Assembly: GCF_014191255.1 (NCBI RefSeq)
Contig: NZ_JACHWH010000002.1
Span: 620,001 to 684,000 of the forward strand
Length of the DNA: 64,000 bases
Reading direction: 5' to 3'
Source of the DNA: Amycolatopsis bartoniae
Lineage (GTDB): Bacteria; Actinomycetota; Actinomycetes; Mycobacteriales; Pseudonocardiaceae
Shown here: positions 1-9,095 of the stretch, in pieces
Position numbering within the stretch: the stretch's first letter is position 1
Layout of the letters: the number at the start of each line of letters is the position of its first letter
The notes under the pieces: generated by a model
The model's database searches: none
What the model was told of the DNA's origin: nothing
What the model saw: the letters and a program-made list of their open reading frames with translations, nothing else
Translations under genes and position numbers: made by a program

Positions 1-548
1 TGCACGCTGACGATTTCCGCCACGTCCCTGGCCTGTTCCAGCTGCGCGACGTCGACCTCGGACAGTCCGATGTGCCGGATCTTGCCCTCGTCCTGCAGCT
101 GCTTCAGCTCCCCCACCTGGTCGGCGAGCGGCACCTCGGGGTCGACGCGGTGCAGCTGGTAGAGGTCGATCCGGTCCAGCCGCAACCTGCGGAGGCTCAT
201 TTCCACCTCCTGCCGCAGGTACGCGGGACGGCCGCACGGCACCCACTGGTCCGGTCCGGTGCGCAGGAACCCGCCCTTCGTGGCGATGACCAGATCGTCC
301 GGATACGGGTACAGGGCCTCGCGGATGAGCTCCTCGCTGACGTGCGGGCCGTAGGAGTCGGCCGTGTCGATGAGGTTGACGCCCAGCTCCACGGCCCGGT
401 GGAGCACCGCGATCGCGCCGTCGTGGTCGGCGGGCGGACCCCAGACGCCGGGGCCGGTGAGCTGCATCGCGCCGTAGCCGAGGCGGTGCACCGGCAGGTC
501 GCCGCCGAGCAGGAAGGTGCCGCCCGGAGCGGTCTCGATGTTCGTCAT
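1..548 (-). CDS. aldo/keto reductase, N-terminal part (runs off the window)
   Basis: NAD(P)H-dependent reductase of the aldo/keto reductase superfamily; substrate unknown. Read on the minus strand from an ATG, the protein begins [10 protein letters not shown] and shows the family's catalytic set in order: Asp and Tyr in DTADSYG, Lys in ATKGG, and His in QLHR. About 182 residues are present and the C-terminal third lies before base 1. It is divergent from metY with a 73-bp gap. The motif order makes the family assignment firm, but nothing here shows the physiological substrate. Confidence 0.9.
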   Translation of the reverse strand, partial: MTNIETAPGGTFLLGGDLPVHRLGYGAMQLTGPGVWGPPADHDGAIAVLHRAVELGVNLIDTADSYGPHVSEELIREALYPYPDDLVIATKGGFLRTGPDQWVPCGRPAYLRQEVEMSLRRLRLDRIDLYQLHRVDPEVPLADQVGELKQLQDEGKIRHIGLSEVDVAQLEQARDVAEIVSV

Positions 549-602
549 GGGACCGCGACTACCCACTTCCACGAGCCGGGAACCTTGGCCCGCAGGGGAA
601 AT

Positions 603-620
603 CCTGGGTAACGTCCCAGG
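603..620. promoter_or_regulatory. inverted repeat abutting the metY start codon
   Basis: CCTGGG and CCCAGG flank TAACGT in a perfect 6-bp inverted repeat that ends one base before the metY GTG. The purine-rich ribosome-binding candidate (AGGGGAA, about 594-600) lies on the other side of the repeat, so folding would bring it close to the start codon. It could be an operator or a translational switch; sequence alone cannot tell which. Confidence 0.3.
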
Positions 621-621
621 G

Positions 622-1911
622 GTGAGTGAGCGCAGCTGGGGTTTCCGCACCCGGGCACTGCACGCCGGCGGGACGCCCGACCCGGCGACCGGGGCCAGGG
701 CGGTGCCGATCTACCAGACCACGAGTTTCGTGTTCGAGGACGCCGCCGACGCGGCCAACCTGTTCGCCCTGCAGAAGTACGGCAACATCTACAGCCGCAT
801 CGGCAACCCGACGGTGGCGGCGTTCGAGGAGCGCCTGGCCAGCCTGGAGGGCGGCATCGGCGGGGTCGCCACCAGCAGCGGGCAGGCCGCGGAGTTCCTC
901 ACGTTCGCCGCGCTCGCCGAGGCGGGTGACCACATCGTGTCCGCCAGCGGCCTCTACGGCGGGACGGTCACCCAGCTGGACGGCACGTTGCGCCGGTTCG
1001 GGGTGGAGACGACGTTCGTCCCCGACGACGACCTGGACGCGTACGCGGCGGCGATCACCGACCGCACGAAGCTGGTCTACACCGAGATCATCGGCAACCC
1101 GGGCGGGGGCGTCGCGGACCTCGCGGGCCTGGCGGACCTCGCGCACGCACACGGCATCCCGCTCGTCGTGGACGCGACGCTCGCGACGCCGTACCTGTGC
1201 CGCCCCATCGAGCACGGCGCGGACATCGTGCTGCACTCGGCGACGAAGTTCCTCGGCGGGCACGGCACCACGCTCGGCGGCATCGTCGTCGAGTCCGGGA
1301 AGTTCGACTGGGGCAACGGGAAGTTCCCGCGGATGACGGAGGTCGTGCCCTCCTATGGCGGGCTGAAGTACTGGGAGAACTTCGGCGAGTACGCGTTCTG
1401 CACGCGGCTGCGTGCCGAGCAGCTGCGTGACATCGGCGCGGTGCTCTCGCCGCACTCGGCGTTCCTGCTGCTCCAGGGCGTCGAGACGCTGCCGCAGCGG
1501 ATGGACGCACACGTGCGCAACGCGCAGGCGGTGGCGGAGTTCCTCGCCGCCGACGACCGCGTGGCGTGGGTGAGCTACGCGGGTCTGCCCGGCCACCGGC
1601 ACCACGAGCGCGCGAAGAAGTACCTGCCGCTGGGGCCGGGCGCGGTGTTCTCGTTCGGTGTCAAGGGCGGCCGGGCGGCGGGCGAGAGGTTCGTCGAGTC
1701 GGTCGAGCTGCTCTCGCACCTGGCGAACGTCGGCGACGCGCGCACGCTGGTGATCCACCCGGCGTCGACCACGCACCAGCAGCTGTCCGACGAGCAGCTG
1801 CGGGCCGGTGGCGTGGGCCCGGACCTGATCCGGCTGTCGGTCGGGCTGGAGGACGTCGAGGACATCTGTTGGGACCTCGATCAGGCGCTGGCGGCGGCGG
1901 TGAAGGCATGA
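622..1911 (+). CDS. metY: O-acetylhomoserine sulfhydrylase (PLP enzyme)
   Basis: Forms homocysteine (or methionine from methanethiol) from O-acetylhomoserine in the direct sulfhydrylation branch of methionine synthesis; cytosolic. The 429-residue length matches MetY rather than the shorter MetB/MetC. The PLP lysine is about K209 in [12 protein letters not shown], and the N-terminal [21 protein letters not shown] segment is typical of the Cys/Met metabolism PLP family. GTG at 622 is chosen because similarity begins at [16 protein letters not shown]; the open frame continues upstream without a convincing start. Its stop overlaps the next gene by 4 bp (ATGA), so the two are translationally coupled. 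Confidence 0.9.
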   Translation: MSERSWGFRTRALHAGGTPDPATGARAVPIYQTTSFVFEDAADAANLFALQKYGNIYSRIGNPTVAAFEERLASLEGGIGGVATSSGQAAEFLTFAALAEAGDHIVSASGLYGGTVTQLDGTLRRFGVETTFVPDDDLDAYAAAITDRTKLVYTEIIGNPGGGVADLAGLADLAHAHGIPLVVDATLATPYLCRPIEHGADIVLHSATKFLGGHGTTLGGIVVESGKFDWGNGKFPRMTEVVPSYGGLKYWENFGEYAFCTRLRAEQLRDIGAVLSPHSAFLLLQGVETLPQRMDAHVRNAQAVAEFLAADDRVAWVSYAGLPGHRHHERAKKYLPLGPGAVFSFGVKGGRAAGERFVESVELLSHLANVGDARTLVIHPASTTHQQLSDEQLRAGGVGPDLIRLSVGLEDVEDICWDLDQALAAAVKA

Positions 1912-2435
1912 GTTTGGAAACAAGTGTCCCGGCGGGCGCTGTGCGGGCGGATTCCGCGCTGTCCTGGACTCCGCCGACGGCGCGGGAGCGGCAGGCGATC
2001 CTGCGCCGCACGAAGTCGGTGACGATCGTGGGCGCGTCGGACAACCCCGCGCGGCCCAGTTTCTTCGTCGCCACGTACCTGCTGTCGTCGAGCCGCTATC
2101 GGGTGAACTTCGTCAACCCGCGGTTGAAGACGCTGCTGGGGCAGCCGGTGCACGCCTCGCTGGCGGACGTGCCGGACGTGGACCTGGTGAGCGTGTTCCG
2201 CAAGCACGACGACCTGCCGGACGTCACCGAAGAGGTGATCGAGGCCGGGGCGCGGACGCTGTGGCTGCAGCTGGGCCTGTGGCACGAGCCGGTCGCGGAG
2301 CGCGCCACCGGCGCGGGGCTCGACGTGGTGATGAACCGGTGCGTGAAGATCGAGCACGCGCGCTTCGCGGGTGGCTTACACCTGGCGGGTTTCAATACCG
2401 GTGTGATCGGTTCGCGCCGCCAGTCGGCACCGTGA
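1908..2435 (+). CDS. CoA-binding domain protein (YccU-like)
   Basis: A 175-residue single-domain Rossmann-type CoA-binding protein. The nucleotide-binding segment VTIVGASDNPARPSFFVATYL lies near residues 45-65, followed by VNFVNPRL and the characteristic WLQLGLW and MNRCVKIEHARF motifs. Such stand-alone proteins are thought to bind CoA or acyl-CoA, but no reaction is established. It overlaps metY by 4 bp, and actinobacteria often pair these two genes, which hints at a role near sulfur amino acid metabolism. That role is inference. Confidence 0.8.
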   Translation: MSLETSVPAGAVRADSALSWTPPTARERQAILRRTKSVTIVGASDNPARPSFFVATYLLSSSRYRVNFVNPRLKTLLGQPVHASLADVPDVDLVSVFRKHDDLPDVTEEVIEAGARTLWLQLGLWHEPVAERATGAGLDVVMNRCVKIEHARFAGGLHLAGFNTGVIGSRRQSAP

Positions 2436-2449
2436 GGGGAAGGAACGCC

Positions 2450-2476
2450 ATGCGGAAACGGTTGTTCTGGACATGA
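2450..2476 (+). CDS. possible 8-codon upstream ORF (MRKRLFWT)
   Basis: An ATG directly follows the strong purine-rich stretch GAGGGGAAGGAACGCC and encodes MRKRLFWT. Its TGA overlaps the ATG of the next gene (ATGA). The only good ribosome-binding site in this gap serves this mini-ORF, so it may feed ribosomes to the metallo-beta-lactamase-fold gene by coupling. It is too short for codon statistics. Confidence 0.3.
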   Translation: MRKRLFWT

Positions 2477-3252
2477 CCGGAGAGCTGCGGGTTACGTTCG
2501 TCGGCGGACCGACCGCGTTGCTGGAGATCGCGGACCGGAGGCTGCTCACCGACCCGACGTTCAGCCCGGCCGGGGAGTACGAAACCGGCCCGGGGCGCAC
2601 GCTGACCAAGACCGAGGGCCCGGCGGTGCCGCTGTCGGAGCTGGAGCCGGTCGACGCGGTGCTGCTGTCGCACGACCAGCACCCCGACAACCTGGACCCG
2701 GCGGGGCGTGAGCTCGTCGGCCGGATCCTGCTGACGCTGACCACCGTGAGCGGCGCGCGGCGCCTGGGCGGCACGGCGCAGGGCCTGCCGCCGTGGGCCG
2801 CGCTGGCGCTCGGGCAGCTGGAGGTCATCGCGGTGCCCGCCCAGCACGGCCCGGCCGGCGCCGAGGGCGTGACGGGCGAGGTGACGGGTTTCGTGCTGCG
2901 CGGGCGGGACGTGCCGTCGGTGTACGTGTCGGGCGACAACGCGTCGCTGGACCAGGTGCGGGCCATCGCGCGGCGGGTGGGACCGGTGGACGTGGCGTTG
3001 TTGTTCGCGGGGGCCGCGCGGACGTCGTTGTTCGACGGGGCGCCGCTGACGCTGACCAGCGAACTGGCGGCGGAGGCGACGCGAATCCTGAACGCGAAGA
3101 TCGTGATCCCGCTGCACACGCGCGGCTGGGGTCACTTCACGGAGGGCCCGGACGCGGTGCGCAAGGCGTTCGCGAACGCGGGCCTGAGCGAACGGCTGCG
3201 AGTACTGGAGCCCGGGGAGTCCATCACACTGATCTCCCGCCGCGGCGAGTGA
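2473..3252 (+). CDS. metallo-beta-lactamase-fold hydrolase
   Basis: A 259-residue protein of the MBL-fold superfamily (UPF0173/L-ascorbate-6-phosphate lactonase-like branch). The metal-binding loop appears as LLSHDQHPDN (H-x-x-H-x-D), with further metal-site histidines in PAQHGP and IPLHTRGWGHF. The N-terminus MTGELRVTFVGGPTALLEI fits the expected first beta strand, supporting the ATG at 2473. Substrate unknown. Its stop overlaps a short downstream frame by 4 bp. Confidence 0.8.
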   Translation: MTGELRVTFVGGPTALLEIADRRLLTDPTFSPAGEYETGPGRTLTKTEGPAVPLSELEPVDAVLLSHDQHPDNLDPAGRELVGRILLTLTTVSGARRLGGTAQGLPPWAALALGQLEVIAVPAQHGPAGAEGVTGEVTGFVLRGRDVPSVYVSGDNASLDQVRAIARRVGPVDVALLFAGAARTSLFDGAPLTLTSELAAEATRILNAKIVIPLHTRGWGHFTEGPDAVRKAFANAGLSERLRVLEPGESITLISRRGE

Positions 3253-3362
3253 CGCTGCTGCCCCTGGGCGAGGCCGCGATCAGGGCGCTTGCGGCAGGGG
3301 ATTTCGCGGCCTTCGGGCGGCCGGAGTGGCTCGCGGGTTGGGGCCGGGCGCGGGCGCGCTGA
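3249..3362 (+). pseudogene. short frame, possible remnant of a GNAT acetyltransferase N-terminus
   Basis: A GTG overlapping the preceding stop (GTGA) opens 37 codons: MTLLPLGEAAIRALAAGDFAAF and a basic tail. The first 22 residues resemble the start of many actinobacterial GNAT acetyltransferases, but no acetyltransferase core follows and the frame ends after 37 residues. It may be a decayed gene or an unrelated coupled peptide; the resemblance is weak. Confidence 0.25.
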
Positions 3363-3403
3363 CGGAGCTGCTCGACCGCGCGAGTTCGACGCCCGCTGAG
3401 GGC

Positions 3404-4048
3404 CTACTCCGCCCCTTCCAGGACGAAGCGGCTGCGGTTCCGCAGGAAGGTCACCACCTCCGCCGGGGCCTTGGCCGGGCTGCCGGCGTCGTACGGGGGT
3501 TGCGGGTCGTACTCGATGCCCAGTTGGATGGTTTGCGCCAGGAGGTCTCCGCCGAGGCGACCGGACACCGCGAGGGCCATGTCGATGCCCGAGGAAACAC
3601 CCGCCGCGGTGACGTACTTCTCGTCGAACACCACGCGCTCGCTCACCGGGGTCGCGCCCAGGCCCGTCAGTTGCTCCAGCGCCAGCCAGTGCGAGGTCGC
3701 GCGGCGGCCTCGCAGCAGGCCCGCCGCGCCGAGGATCAGCGAGCCCGTGCACACCGACGTCGTCCAGGTGGTCGTCTCGTCCACGGCACGCAGCCACTCG
3801 TGCACCGGACCGTCCGACATGAGCGCCGTCTGGCCCGGGCCGCCCGGTACGACGACGGTGTCCGGCTCAGGAACATCCACGAGCGTGGCGTCGACGACCA
3901 GCCCGAGGCTGCCCGTGTCGTTGCGCACCGGGCCTCTCCGCTCGCCCACGAAGACCACCTGCGTCTCCGGGATGCGGCTGAAGACCTCGTAGGGACCGAC
4001 GGCGTCGAGTGCCGTCAGCCGGTCATACAGCAGGATCGCGATCTGCAT
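3404..4048 (-). CDS. DJ-1/PfpI family protein
   Basis: A 214-residue stand-alone glutamine-amidotransferase-like (DJ-1/PfpI) protein. The nucleophile-elbow cysteine is in TSVCTGSLILGAAGLL near residue 100, and the IAILLYDRLTALDAVGPYEVF start is typical of the GlxA/isonitrile-hydratase-like branch. It overlaps the 3' end of the upstream GlxA-type regulator by 26 bp, so the pair is co-translated. Related proteins are isonitrile hydratases or chaperone/deglycase-like; I cannot choose between these. Confidence 0.8.
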   Translation of the reverse strand: MQIAILLYDRLTALDAVGPYEVFSRIPETQVVFVGERRGPVRNDTGSLGLVVDATLVDVPEPDTVVVPGGPGQTALMSDGPVHEWLRAVDETTTWTTSVCTGSLILGAAGLLRGRRATSHWLALEQLTGLGATPVSERVVFDEKYVTAAGVSSGIDMALAVSGRLGGDLLAQTIQLGIEYDPQPPYDAGSPAKAPAEVVTFLRNRSRFVLEGAE

Positions 4049-5036
4049 CTCTCTCCTTCCGGTGGCCGGGCTGGAACCGGCGGCGGTATTCGGCGGGGTT
4101 GACGCCGAGCGTGCGCAGGAAGGCCCGCCGCATCGCCTCGCTGGTGCCGAAACCGCACCGGTGGGCGATGGCGGCGATGCCGTCGGTGGTGTCCTCCAGG
4201 TGACGGCGGGCCGCCTCCAGCCGGACGCGGTCGACGTACCGGCCGGGCGGCATGCCGACCTCCGCGGTGAACGCCCGCGCGAAGTGCCGGGGCGACAGGC
4301 TCGCGCGGCGGGCCAGCGCCTCCACGGTCAGGTCCGCGGCCGGGTTGTCTGTGATCCACTGCTGGACCTCGTGCAGCGGCTCGCTCCGCGCCGTCTGCGT
4401 GGCGAGCTGCACGCTGAACTGCGCCTGGTTGCCGGGCCGCCGCAGGAACACGACGAGGTTGCGGGCGATGGCCAGCGCGATCTCGCGGCCCAGGTCCTCC
4501 TCGACCAGCGCGAGCGCGAGGTCGATGCCCGCGGTGACGCCCGCGGACGTGGCGACGTGCCCGTCCCGGATGAAGATCGGCTCCGCGTCGACGTCGATCT
4601 CCGGGAAGCGGCCGGCGAGGGTATCGCAGTACGCCCAGTGCGTGGTGGCGCGGCGGCCGGCGAGCAGCCCGGCCTCGGCGAGCAGGAACGCGCCCGTGCA
4701 GACCGAGACGACCTGCTCCGGGCGCCGCCCGTGCTCCCGCAGCCAGGCGACGACCTCCGCGTCCGGCGTCCGGGTGCCTTCACCTCCCGGCACGAGCAGG
4801 AGCTCCGGCACCGCAGCGGAGTTCAGGTCCTCGTCGGGCGTGACGAGCAGACCGCTGGACGTCCGGACCGGGTGGCCGCCCGCCGCCGCGGTGGTGACGG
4901 CGTACGCGGCCGGGCGACCGTCCCGGTGCCGGAAACGGTTGGCGTAGCTGAAGACTTCGAGCGGCCCCGTCAAGTCGAGGCTCTGCACGCCCTCGAAGAG
5001 GACGATGAGCACGGTCCGGGTCTCCATGCCACCCAT
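4023..5036 (-). CDS. GlxA-family transcriptional regulator (DJ-1-like domain + AraC HTH)
   Basis: A 337-residue two-domain regulator. Residues ~5-190 are a DJ-1/PfpI-like sensor with the cysteine elbow VVSVCTGAFLLAEAGLL. Residues ~220-320 are a double AraC-type HTH with LSPRHFARAFTAEVGMPPGRYV and IAHRCGFGTSEAMRRAF. It sits 55 bp downstream of alc on the same strand, so it may be read from the allantoin operon, and it overlaps the next DJ-1 gene. The ligand is unknown; family members respond to varied nitrogen compounds. Either ATG of MGGMETR could be the start. Confidence 0.85.
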   Translation of the reverse strand: MGGMETRTVLIVLFEGVQSLDLTGPLEVFSYANRFRHRDGRPAAYAVTTAAAGGHPVRTSSGLLVTPDEDLNSAAVPELLLVPGGEGTRTPDAEVVAWLREHGRRPEQVVSVCTGAFLLAEAGLLAGRRATTHWAYCDTLAGRFPEIDVDAEPIFIRDGHVATSAGVTAGIDLALALVEEDLGREIALAIARNLVVFLRRPGNQAQFSVQLATQTARSEPLHEVQQWITDNPAADLTVEALARRASLSPRHFARAFTAEVGMPPGRYVDRVRLEAARRHLEDTTDGIAAIAHRCGFGTSEAMRRAFLRTLGVNPAEYRRRFQPGHRKERDADRDPAV

Positions 5037-5040
5037 GCTC

Positions 5041-5072
5041 GTCCGGCAGCGGGGATGGCCACAATGCCGGAC
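5041..5072. promoter_or_regulatory. 8-bp inverted repeat between alc and the GlxA-type regulator
   Basis: GTCCGGCA and TGCCGGAC form a perfect inverted repeat around a 16-base loop, just upstream of the regulator's start and downstream of the alc stop. It could be an intercistronic hairpin or an autoregulatory operator. There is no T-run on either side to make a standard terminator. Confidence 0.35.
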
Positions 5073-5091
5073 AACCCACCTTTTCGGCCGC

Positions 5092-6090
5092 CTACCGCGC
5101 CTCCTCGAAGCGGGCCGTGAACGCCGCGCGGCCCTCGTCGGTCAGCGCGCCGTGCAGCCGGAGCCGGGCCATCCCGCCGTCCGGGTAGATGTCCAGGCGC
5201 AGGTGGGTCAGCTGACGTGGCTGCTCGACCGGGAACCGGTGCCGTGTGTCGGGCTGAAGACGCGTGCGGGGCAGCACCTCGAACCACGTCTCGCCGTCGA
5301 CGGAACCGCTGAGCGAAGCCCAGCCCGGCGCGTTGCCCTTGAAGTGGCTCGTGTCCAGCTCCGCGAGCCTCGGCAAGCCCGCCCCGGCCAGCGCGATCAC
5401 CACCCAGTCGTTGCCGTCGTCGCGACGGCGAGCCGTCTCCCAGCCCTCGCCCATCACCGCCGCGAAACCCGGCGAGATCAGGTTCGACGGCGACGAGTAG
5501 AACATGTTGCTCGCCGCCACGACGCGAGCGCCGTTCTCCAGCGCCGCCAGGTCCAGCGAGCCCAGGTCCAGCAACCGCGGGTCGGCCACCGGCGTGCCGT
5601 GCACCCGGAACCGCGCCACCCCGCCGTCCGGGTGGATCGTCAGCCGCACGTGCGTCCAGCGGCGCGAGGACGAGACCTGGAACGAGTTCTCACTGTCCCC
5701 CTTCAACGGGGACTTCTCCACCAGAGTCGTCCAGTCCAAAGCGGACAGTTCGTCGGGCGACGGGTAGCCGTCCACCGCCACTGCCTCGACGGACGCGAAC
5801 GGCGGATAGTTGCCTGTGAAGAACGCCGTGTCCACGACGACCCCCGAGACCACGCCGGGCAACCCGAGCCGGACGATTGCCTGGTCGGAGCCGGGCTCAC
5901 GGCGCCGCCGCGTCTCCCAGCCGTCGTAGATCTGCCCCTTGTGCCCGAAGCTCCAGGGCTGGAACTCCGGCCGCGACGGCTTGATCAGGTTCTCCCGCTC
6001 GGCGAACAACTCGTCGTTGGCCCATACCACCGAACCGCCGACCCGCCGCGACGCCAGGTCCGGCTCGTTCGTCCACTCTGGACTGTCCAC
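5092..6090 (-). CDS. alc: allantoicase
   Basis: Hydrolyses allantoate to (S)-ureidoglycolate and urea in the cytosol. The 332-residue protein has the duplicated jelly-roll architecture of the family: two repeats, each with an H(V/L)RL..PDGG motif (THVRLTIHPDGGVARFRVHG and THLRLDIYPDGGMARLRLHG), and the NLI motifs. The GTG start overlaps the allB stop by one base (TAGTG), so it is tightly coupled as the last enzyme of the hyi-garR-gcl-allB-alc operon. Confidence 0.95.
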   Translation of the reverse strand: MDSPEWTNEPDLASRRVGGSVVWANDELFAERENLIKPSRPEFQPWSFGHKGQIYDGWETRRRREPGSDQAIVRLGLPGVVSGVVVDTAFFTGNYPPFASVEAVAVDGYPSPDELSALDWTTLVEKSPLKGDSENSFQVSSSRRWTHVRLTIHPDGGVARFRVHGTPVADPRLLDLGSLDLAALENGARVVAASNMFYSSPSNLISPGFAAVMGEGWETARRRDDGNDWVVIALAGAGLPRLAELDTSHFKGNAPGWASLSGSVDGETWFEVLPRTRLQPDTRHRFPVEQPRQLTHLRLDIYPDGGMARLRLHGALTDEGRAAFTARFEEAR

Positions 6091-7409
6091 TACGCACTCC
6101 CTCGTACCAGCAACCGACCCTGCGGCTCACCCGTGACCTCGCGGCCCCGCAACCACGTCGACCGCACCACGCCCGTCAGCGACCGGCCGTGGTAGGCGCT
6201 CACCGGGTTGCGGTGGCGCAGGTTCGCCACGTCCACCACGAACTCCTCGTCCGGCGCGAACACGCAGAAATCCGCGTCCGCACCCGCCGCGATCCGGCCC
6301 TTGCGCGCCAGCCCGGCCTGCTCGGCGGGCCGCTCCGCCATCCAGCGCACCACGTCGGCGAGACCGAACCCGCGTTGCCGCGCCCCGGTCCACACCGCGG
6401 GCAACCCGACCTGCAGGCTCGCGATCCCGCCCCACGCCTCACCGAAGTCGCCGCTGTCGAACCGCTTCAGCTCCGGCGTGCACGGCGAGTGGTCGCTGAC
6501 GACCAGGTCTATCGTGCCGTCCGCGAGCCCCTGCCACAGCCGTTCCCGGTTGTCCGCCTCCCGGATCGGCGGGCAGCACTTGAACTGCGTGGCGCCGTCG
6601 GCGATCTCCTCGGCCGTGAACGTCAGGTAGTGCGGGCACGTCTCGACCGTCAGCCGGACCCCGTCCCGTCGCGCCTGCGCGATCATCGGTAACGCGTCCG
6701 AAGAGGACAGATGCAGGATGTGCACGCGGGCGCCGGTCCGGCGGGCCAGTTCGATGACCCGGGAGATCGCCACGTTCTCCGCCTCCCGCGGCCGGGAGCC
6801 GAGGAAACCGCCGTACCCCGGGCCGTGCGGCTGGGGGGCTTGCTCGATCGTCTCGGCGTCCTCGGCGTGCACGATCATCAGCGCGCCCAGGTCACGCAGG
6901 AGGCCGAGGTCCGCCTCCAGCTCGTCGTCGGACAGCGGCGGGAACTCGTCGACGCCCGAGTGCAGCAGGAAGCACTTGAACCCGAACACGCCCTCGACGT
7001 GCAGCGCCCGCAGCTCGCCCGCGTTGCCCGGGATCGCGCCGCCCCAGAAACCGACGTCGACGTGCACGCGCCCGGAAGCCGTCTTGCGCTTGATGTCCAG
7101 CGCCGCCACGTCGACCGTCGGCGGCAGGCTGTTGAGCGGCATGTCGACGATCGTCGTGATGCCGCCGGCCGCCGCCGCGCGGGTCGCCGTCTCGAAGCCC
7201 TCCCACTCGCTGCGGCCGGGGTCGTTGACGTGCACGTGGGTGTCGACCAGCCCGGGCAGCAGGACCTCGTCGTCGCCCAGCTCCACCACCCGCTCGCCGG
7301 TCAGCCCGCCGGCGGCCACCTCGACGATCCGCCCGTCCCGCACCCCGACCTCGCACGGCCCCTCCCCCGCGGCCGTCACCGCCCGCCGCGCCCGCACCAC
7401 CAGGTCCAT
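6090..7409 (-). CDS. allB: allantoinase
   Basis: Zinc amidohydrolase opening (S)-allantoin to allantoate. The 439-residue protein shows the cyclic amidohydrolase signature set: [11 protein letters not shown] (metal H-x-H), the carboxylated-lysine segment [22 protein letters not shown] and the catalytic aspartate in VVSDHSPC. The ATG is placed at [13 protein letters not shown]; its first base overlaps the gcl stop (TGATG). It is coupled on both sides within the glyoxylate/allantoin operon. Dihydropyrimidinase is a relative, but the match to AllB and the context are clear. Confidence 0.95.
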   Translation of the reverse strand: MDLVVRARRAVTAAGEGPCEVGVRDGRIVEVAAGGLTGERVVELGDDEVLLPGLVDTHVHVNDPGRSEWEGFETATRAAAAGGITTIVDMPLNSLPPTVDVAALDIKRKTASGRVHVDVGFWGGAIPGNAGELRALHVEGVFGFKCFLLHSGVDEFPPLSDDELEADLGLLRDLGALMIVHAEDAETIEQAPQPHGPGYGGFLGSRPREAENVAISRVIELARRTGARVHILHLSSSDALPMIAQARRDGVRLTVETCPHYLTFTAEEIADGATQFKCCPPIREADNRERLWQGLADGTIDLVVSDHSPCTPELKRFDSGDFGEAWGGIASLQVGLPAVWTGARQRGFGLADVVRWMAERPAEQAGLARKGRIAAGADADFCVFAPDEEFVVDVANLRHRNPVSAYHGRSLTGVVRSTWLRGREVTGEPQGRLLVRGSA

Positions 7410-9091
7410 CAAACCTCCTCGAACTCCACCACGTTCGCCAGTGACGTCCCCATCGCAGCGTTTTCCGTGCGCTCGATCAAGACCTCCACCAGCACCGGGC
7501 GGCGCGTGCGCTCGGCCTCCTCGCGCGCCCACGCCAACGAGGGCCGGATGTCGGCGGGCTCGGTGACGCGCGTGCCCGTGCACCCGTAGGCGGACATGAG
7601 CCGCACGTTGTCCGCACCGTCGTACGCGATGTCCACCTGGTAGTCCATCCCGTAACCGCGTTCGGCCTGCCGGATCAGGCCCAGGTAGGAGTTGTTGAGC
7701 ATGACCAGCACGAACGGCACGTCGTACTGCGCGGCGACGGCCAGCTCTTCGACGAGGAACTGGAACGAGTAGTCCCCGACGATGCCGACGACCTCCGCCC
7801 CGGGCCGGGCCTTCTTCACGCCGATCGCGGCCGGGATCTCCCAGCCGAGCGGGCCGGCCTGCCCGCACACCTGGTAGTGCCGTGGCTTGTGCGCGCGCTG
7901 GAACTGGCCCGACCAGATCTGGTACAGCCCGATCGCGGTGACAAAGTACGTGTCCTCGCCGAACAGTTCGTTGATTTCGCGGAACACGCGGGGCGCCTTG
8001 ATCGGGACCGTGTCGAAGTCCTCGCGGCGCGGCAGGTCCTGGCGCAGCTGCCCGATCCGCTTCACCCACGGGCTCCGGTCGGGCACCGGCTCCCGGATCG
8101 AGTCCAGCAGCGCGCGCAGGAACTCGGCCACGTCGGACACGATGCCCAGGTCCGGGCCGAAGACGCGGCCCAGCTGCGTGGGCTCGATGTCGACGTGGAT
8201 GAACTTGCGGTCGCCGCGGTAGACGTCCAGCTCGCCGGTGTGCCGGTCGCCGAACCGCGCGCCCAGCGCGAGCACGAGGTCCGCCTCCAGGAACGCCGCG
8301 TTGGCCCAGCGCTGGGAGGTCTGGATGCCCGCCATGCCCGCGAACAGCTCGTGCTCCTCGGGGAAGCCGCCCTTGCCCATGAGCGTGACCTGCACCGGCA
8401 CGCCGAGCCGCTCGGCCACCTCCCGCAGCAGGTCCGCGGCCTCGCTCAGCACCACTCCCCCGCCCGCCAGTATCAGCGGGCGTTCCGCGGCGAGCAGCAG
8501 GTCCAGCGCCCGTTCGACGCGCGGGAGGTGCGGCGTCACGACCGGCACCGGCAGCGGGCAGTCGATGCCGGAGTCCCACTCGATCTCCTGCTTCTGCACG
8601 TCCAGCGGCAGGTCGACGAGCACCGGACCGGGGCGCCCGGACCGCGCGATGCGGAACGCCTCGCGGAAGATCCACGGCGCCTGCGCGGCCTCCTTGACCT
8701 GCACGGCCCACTTCGTGACGGGCTTGGCGATTTCCACGATGTCGACCGCCTGGAACGCCTCCTGGTGCAGCTTCGACGACACCGCCTGGCCGGTGATGCA
8801 CAGGATCGGGATCGAATCCGCCTGCGCGGTGTAGAGGCCGGTGATCATGTTGGTGCCCGCGGGCCCCGAGGTGCCGATCGCGACGCCGACGTTCCCGGTG
8901 GTGCGCGCCCAGCCGTCGGCCATGTGCGTGGCACCCTCCTCGTGCCGCACGACGAGGTGCTCGATGCCGCCGTGGGAGCGCATCGCCTGGTACAGCGGCA
9001 GGATCGCGGCGCCGGGACAGCCGAACACGGTGTCCACGCCCTCGCTCGCGAGGACTTCGACGACGGCCTGCATCACGGGCATTCTCGGCAT
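7409..9091 (-). CDS. gcl: glyoxylate carboligase (tartronate-semialdehyde synthase) with Glu51
   Basis: ThDP-dependent enzyme that joins two glyoxylates into tartronate semialdehyde and CO2. The 560-residue protein follows E. coli Gcl closely from [12 protein letters not shown] to the C-terminal [14 protein letters not shown], including [15 protein letters not shown], the ThDP/Mg segment [13 protein letters not shown] and the [11 protein letters not shown] motif. The odd feature is RHEEGA at residues 49-54: E. coli Gcl has Val at 51, and its lack of the canonical ThDP glutamate is a published hallmark. Here codon 51 is GAG. Context (hyi, garR, allB, alc) still supports the Gcl role. Confidence 0.9.
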   Translation of the reverse strand: MPRMPVMQAVVEVLASEGVDTVFGCPGAAILPLYQAMRSHGGIEHLVVRHEEGATHMADGWARTTGNVGVAIGTSGPAGTNMITGLYTAQADSIPILCITGQAVSSKLHQEAFQAVDIVEIAKPVTKWAVQVKEAAQAPWIFREAFRIARSGRPGPVLVDLPLDVQKQEIEWDSGIDCPLPVPVVTPHLPRVERALDLLLAAERPLILAGGGVVLSEAADLLREVAERLGVPVQVTLMGKGGFPEEHELFAGMAGIQTSQRWANAAFLEADLVLALGARFGDRHTGELDVYRGDRKFIHVDIEPTQLGRVFGPDLGIVSDVAEFLRALLDSIREPVPDRSPWVKRIGQLRQDLPRREDFDTVPIKAPRVFREINELFGEDTYFVTAIGLYQIWSGQFQRAHKPRHYQVCGQAGPLGWEIPAAIGVKKARPGAEVVGIVGDYSFQFLVEELAVAAQYDVPFVLVMLNNSYLGLIRQAERGYGMDYQVDIAYDGADNVRLMSAYGCTGTRVTEPADIRPSLAWAREEAERTRRPVLVEVLIERTENAAMGTSLANVVEFEEV

Positions 9092-9095
9092 CGCA

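Noticed and set aside
549-621. SAM-type riboswitch before metY
   Set aside because: A few bases resemble GGCAACC-like core pieces, but the 73-bp gap lacks the full set of helices and the conserved core, so I call only the hairpin.
7409-9091. Acetolactate synthase instead of glyoxylate carboligase, because of Glu51
   Set aside because: The rest of the protein, including the long C-terminal [13 protein letters not shown]-type end, follows Gcl, and the operon supplies glyoxylate.
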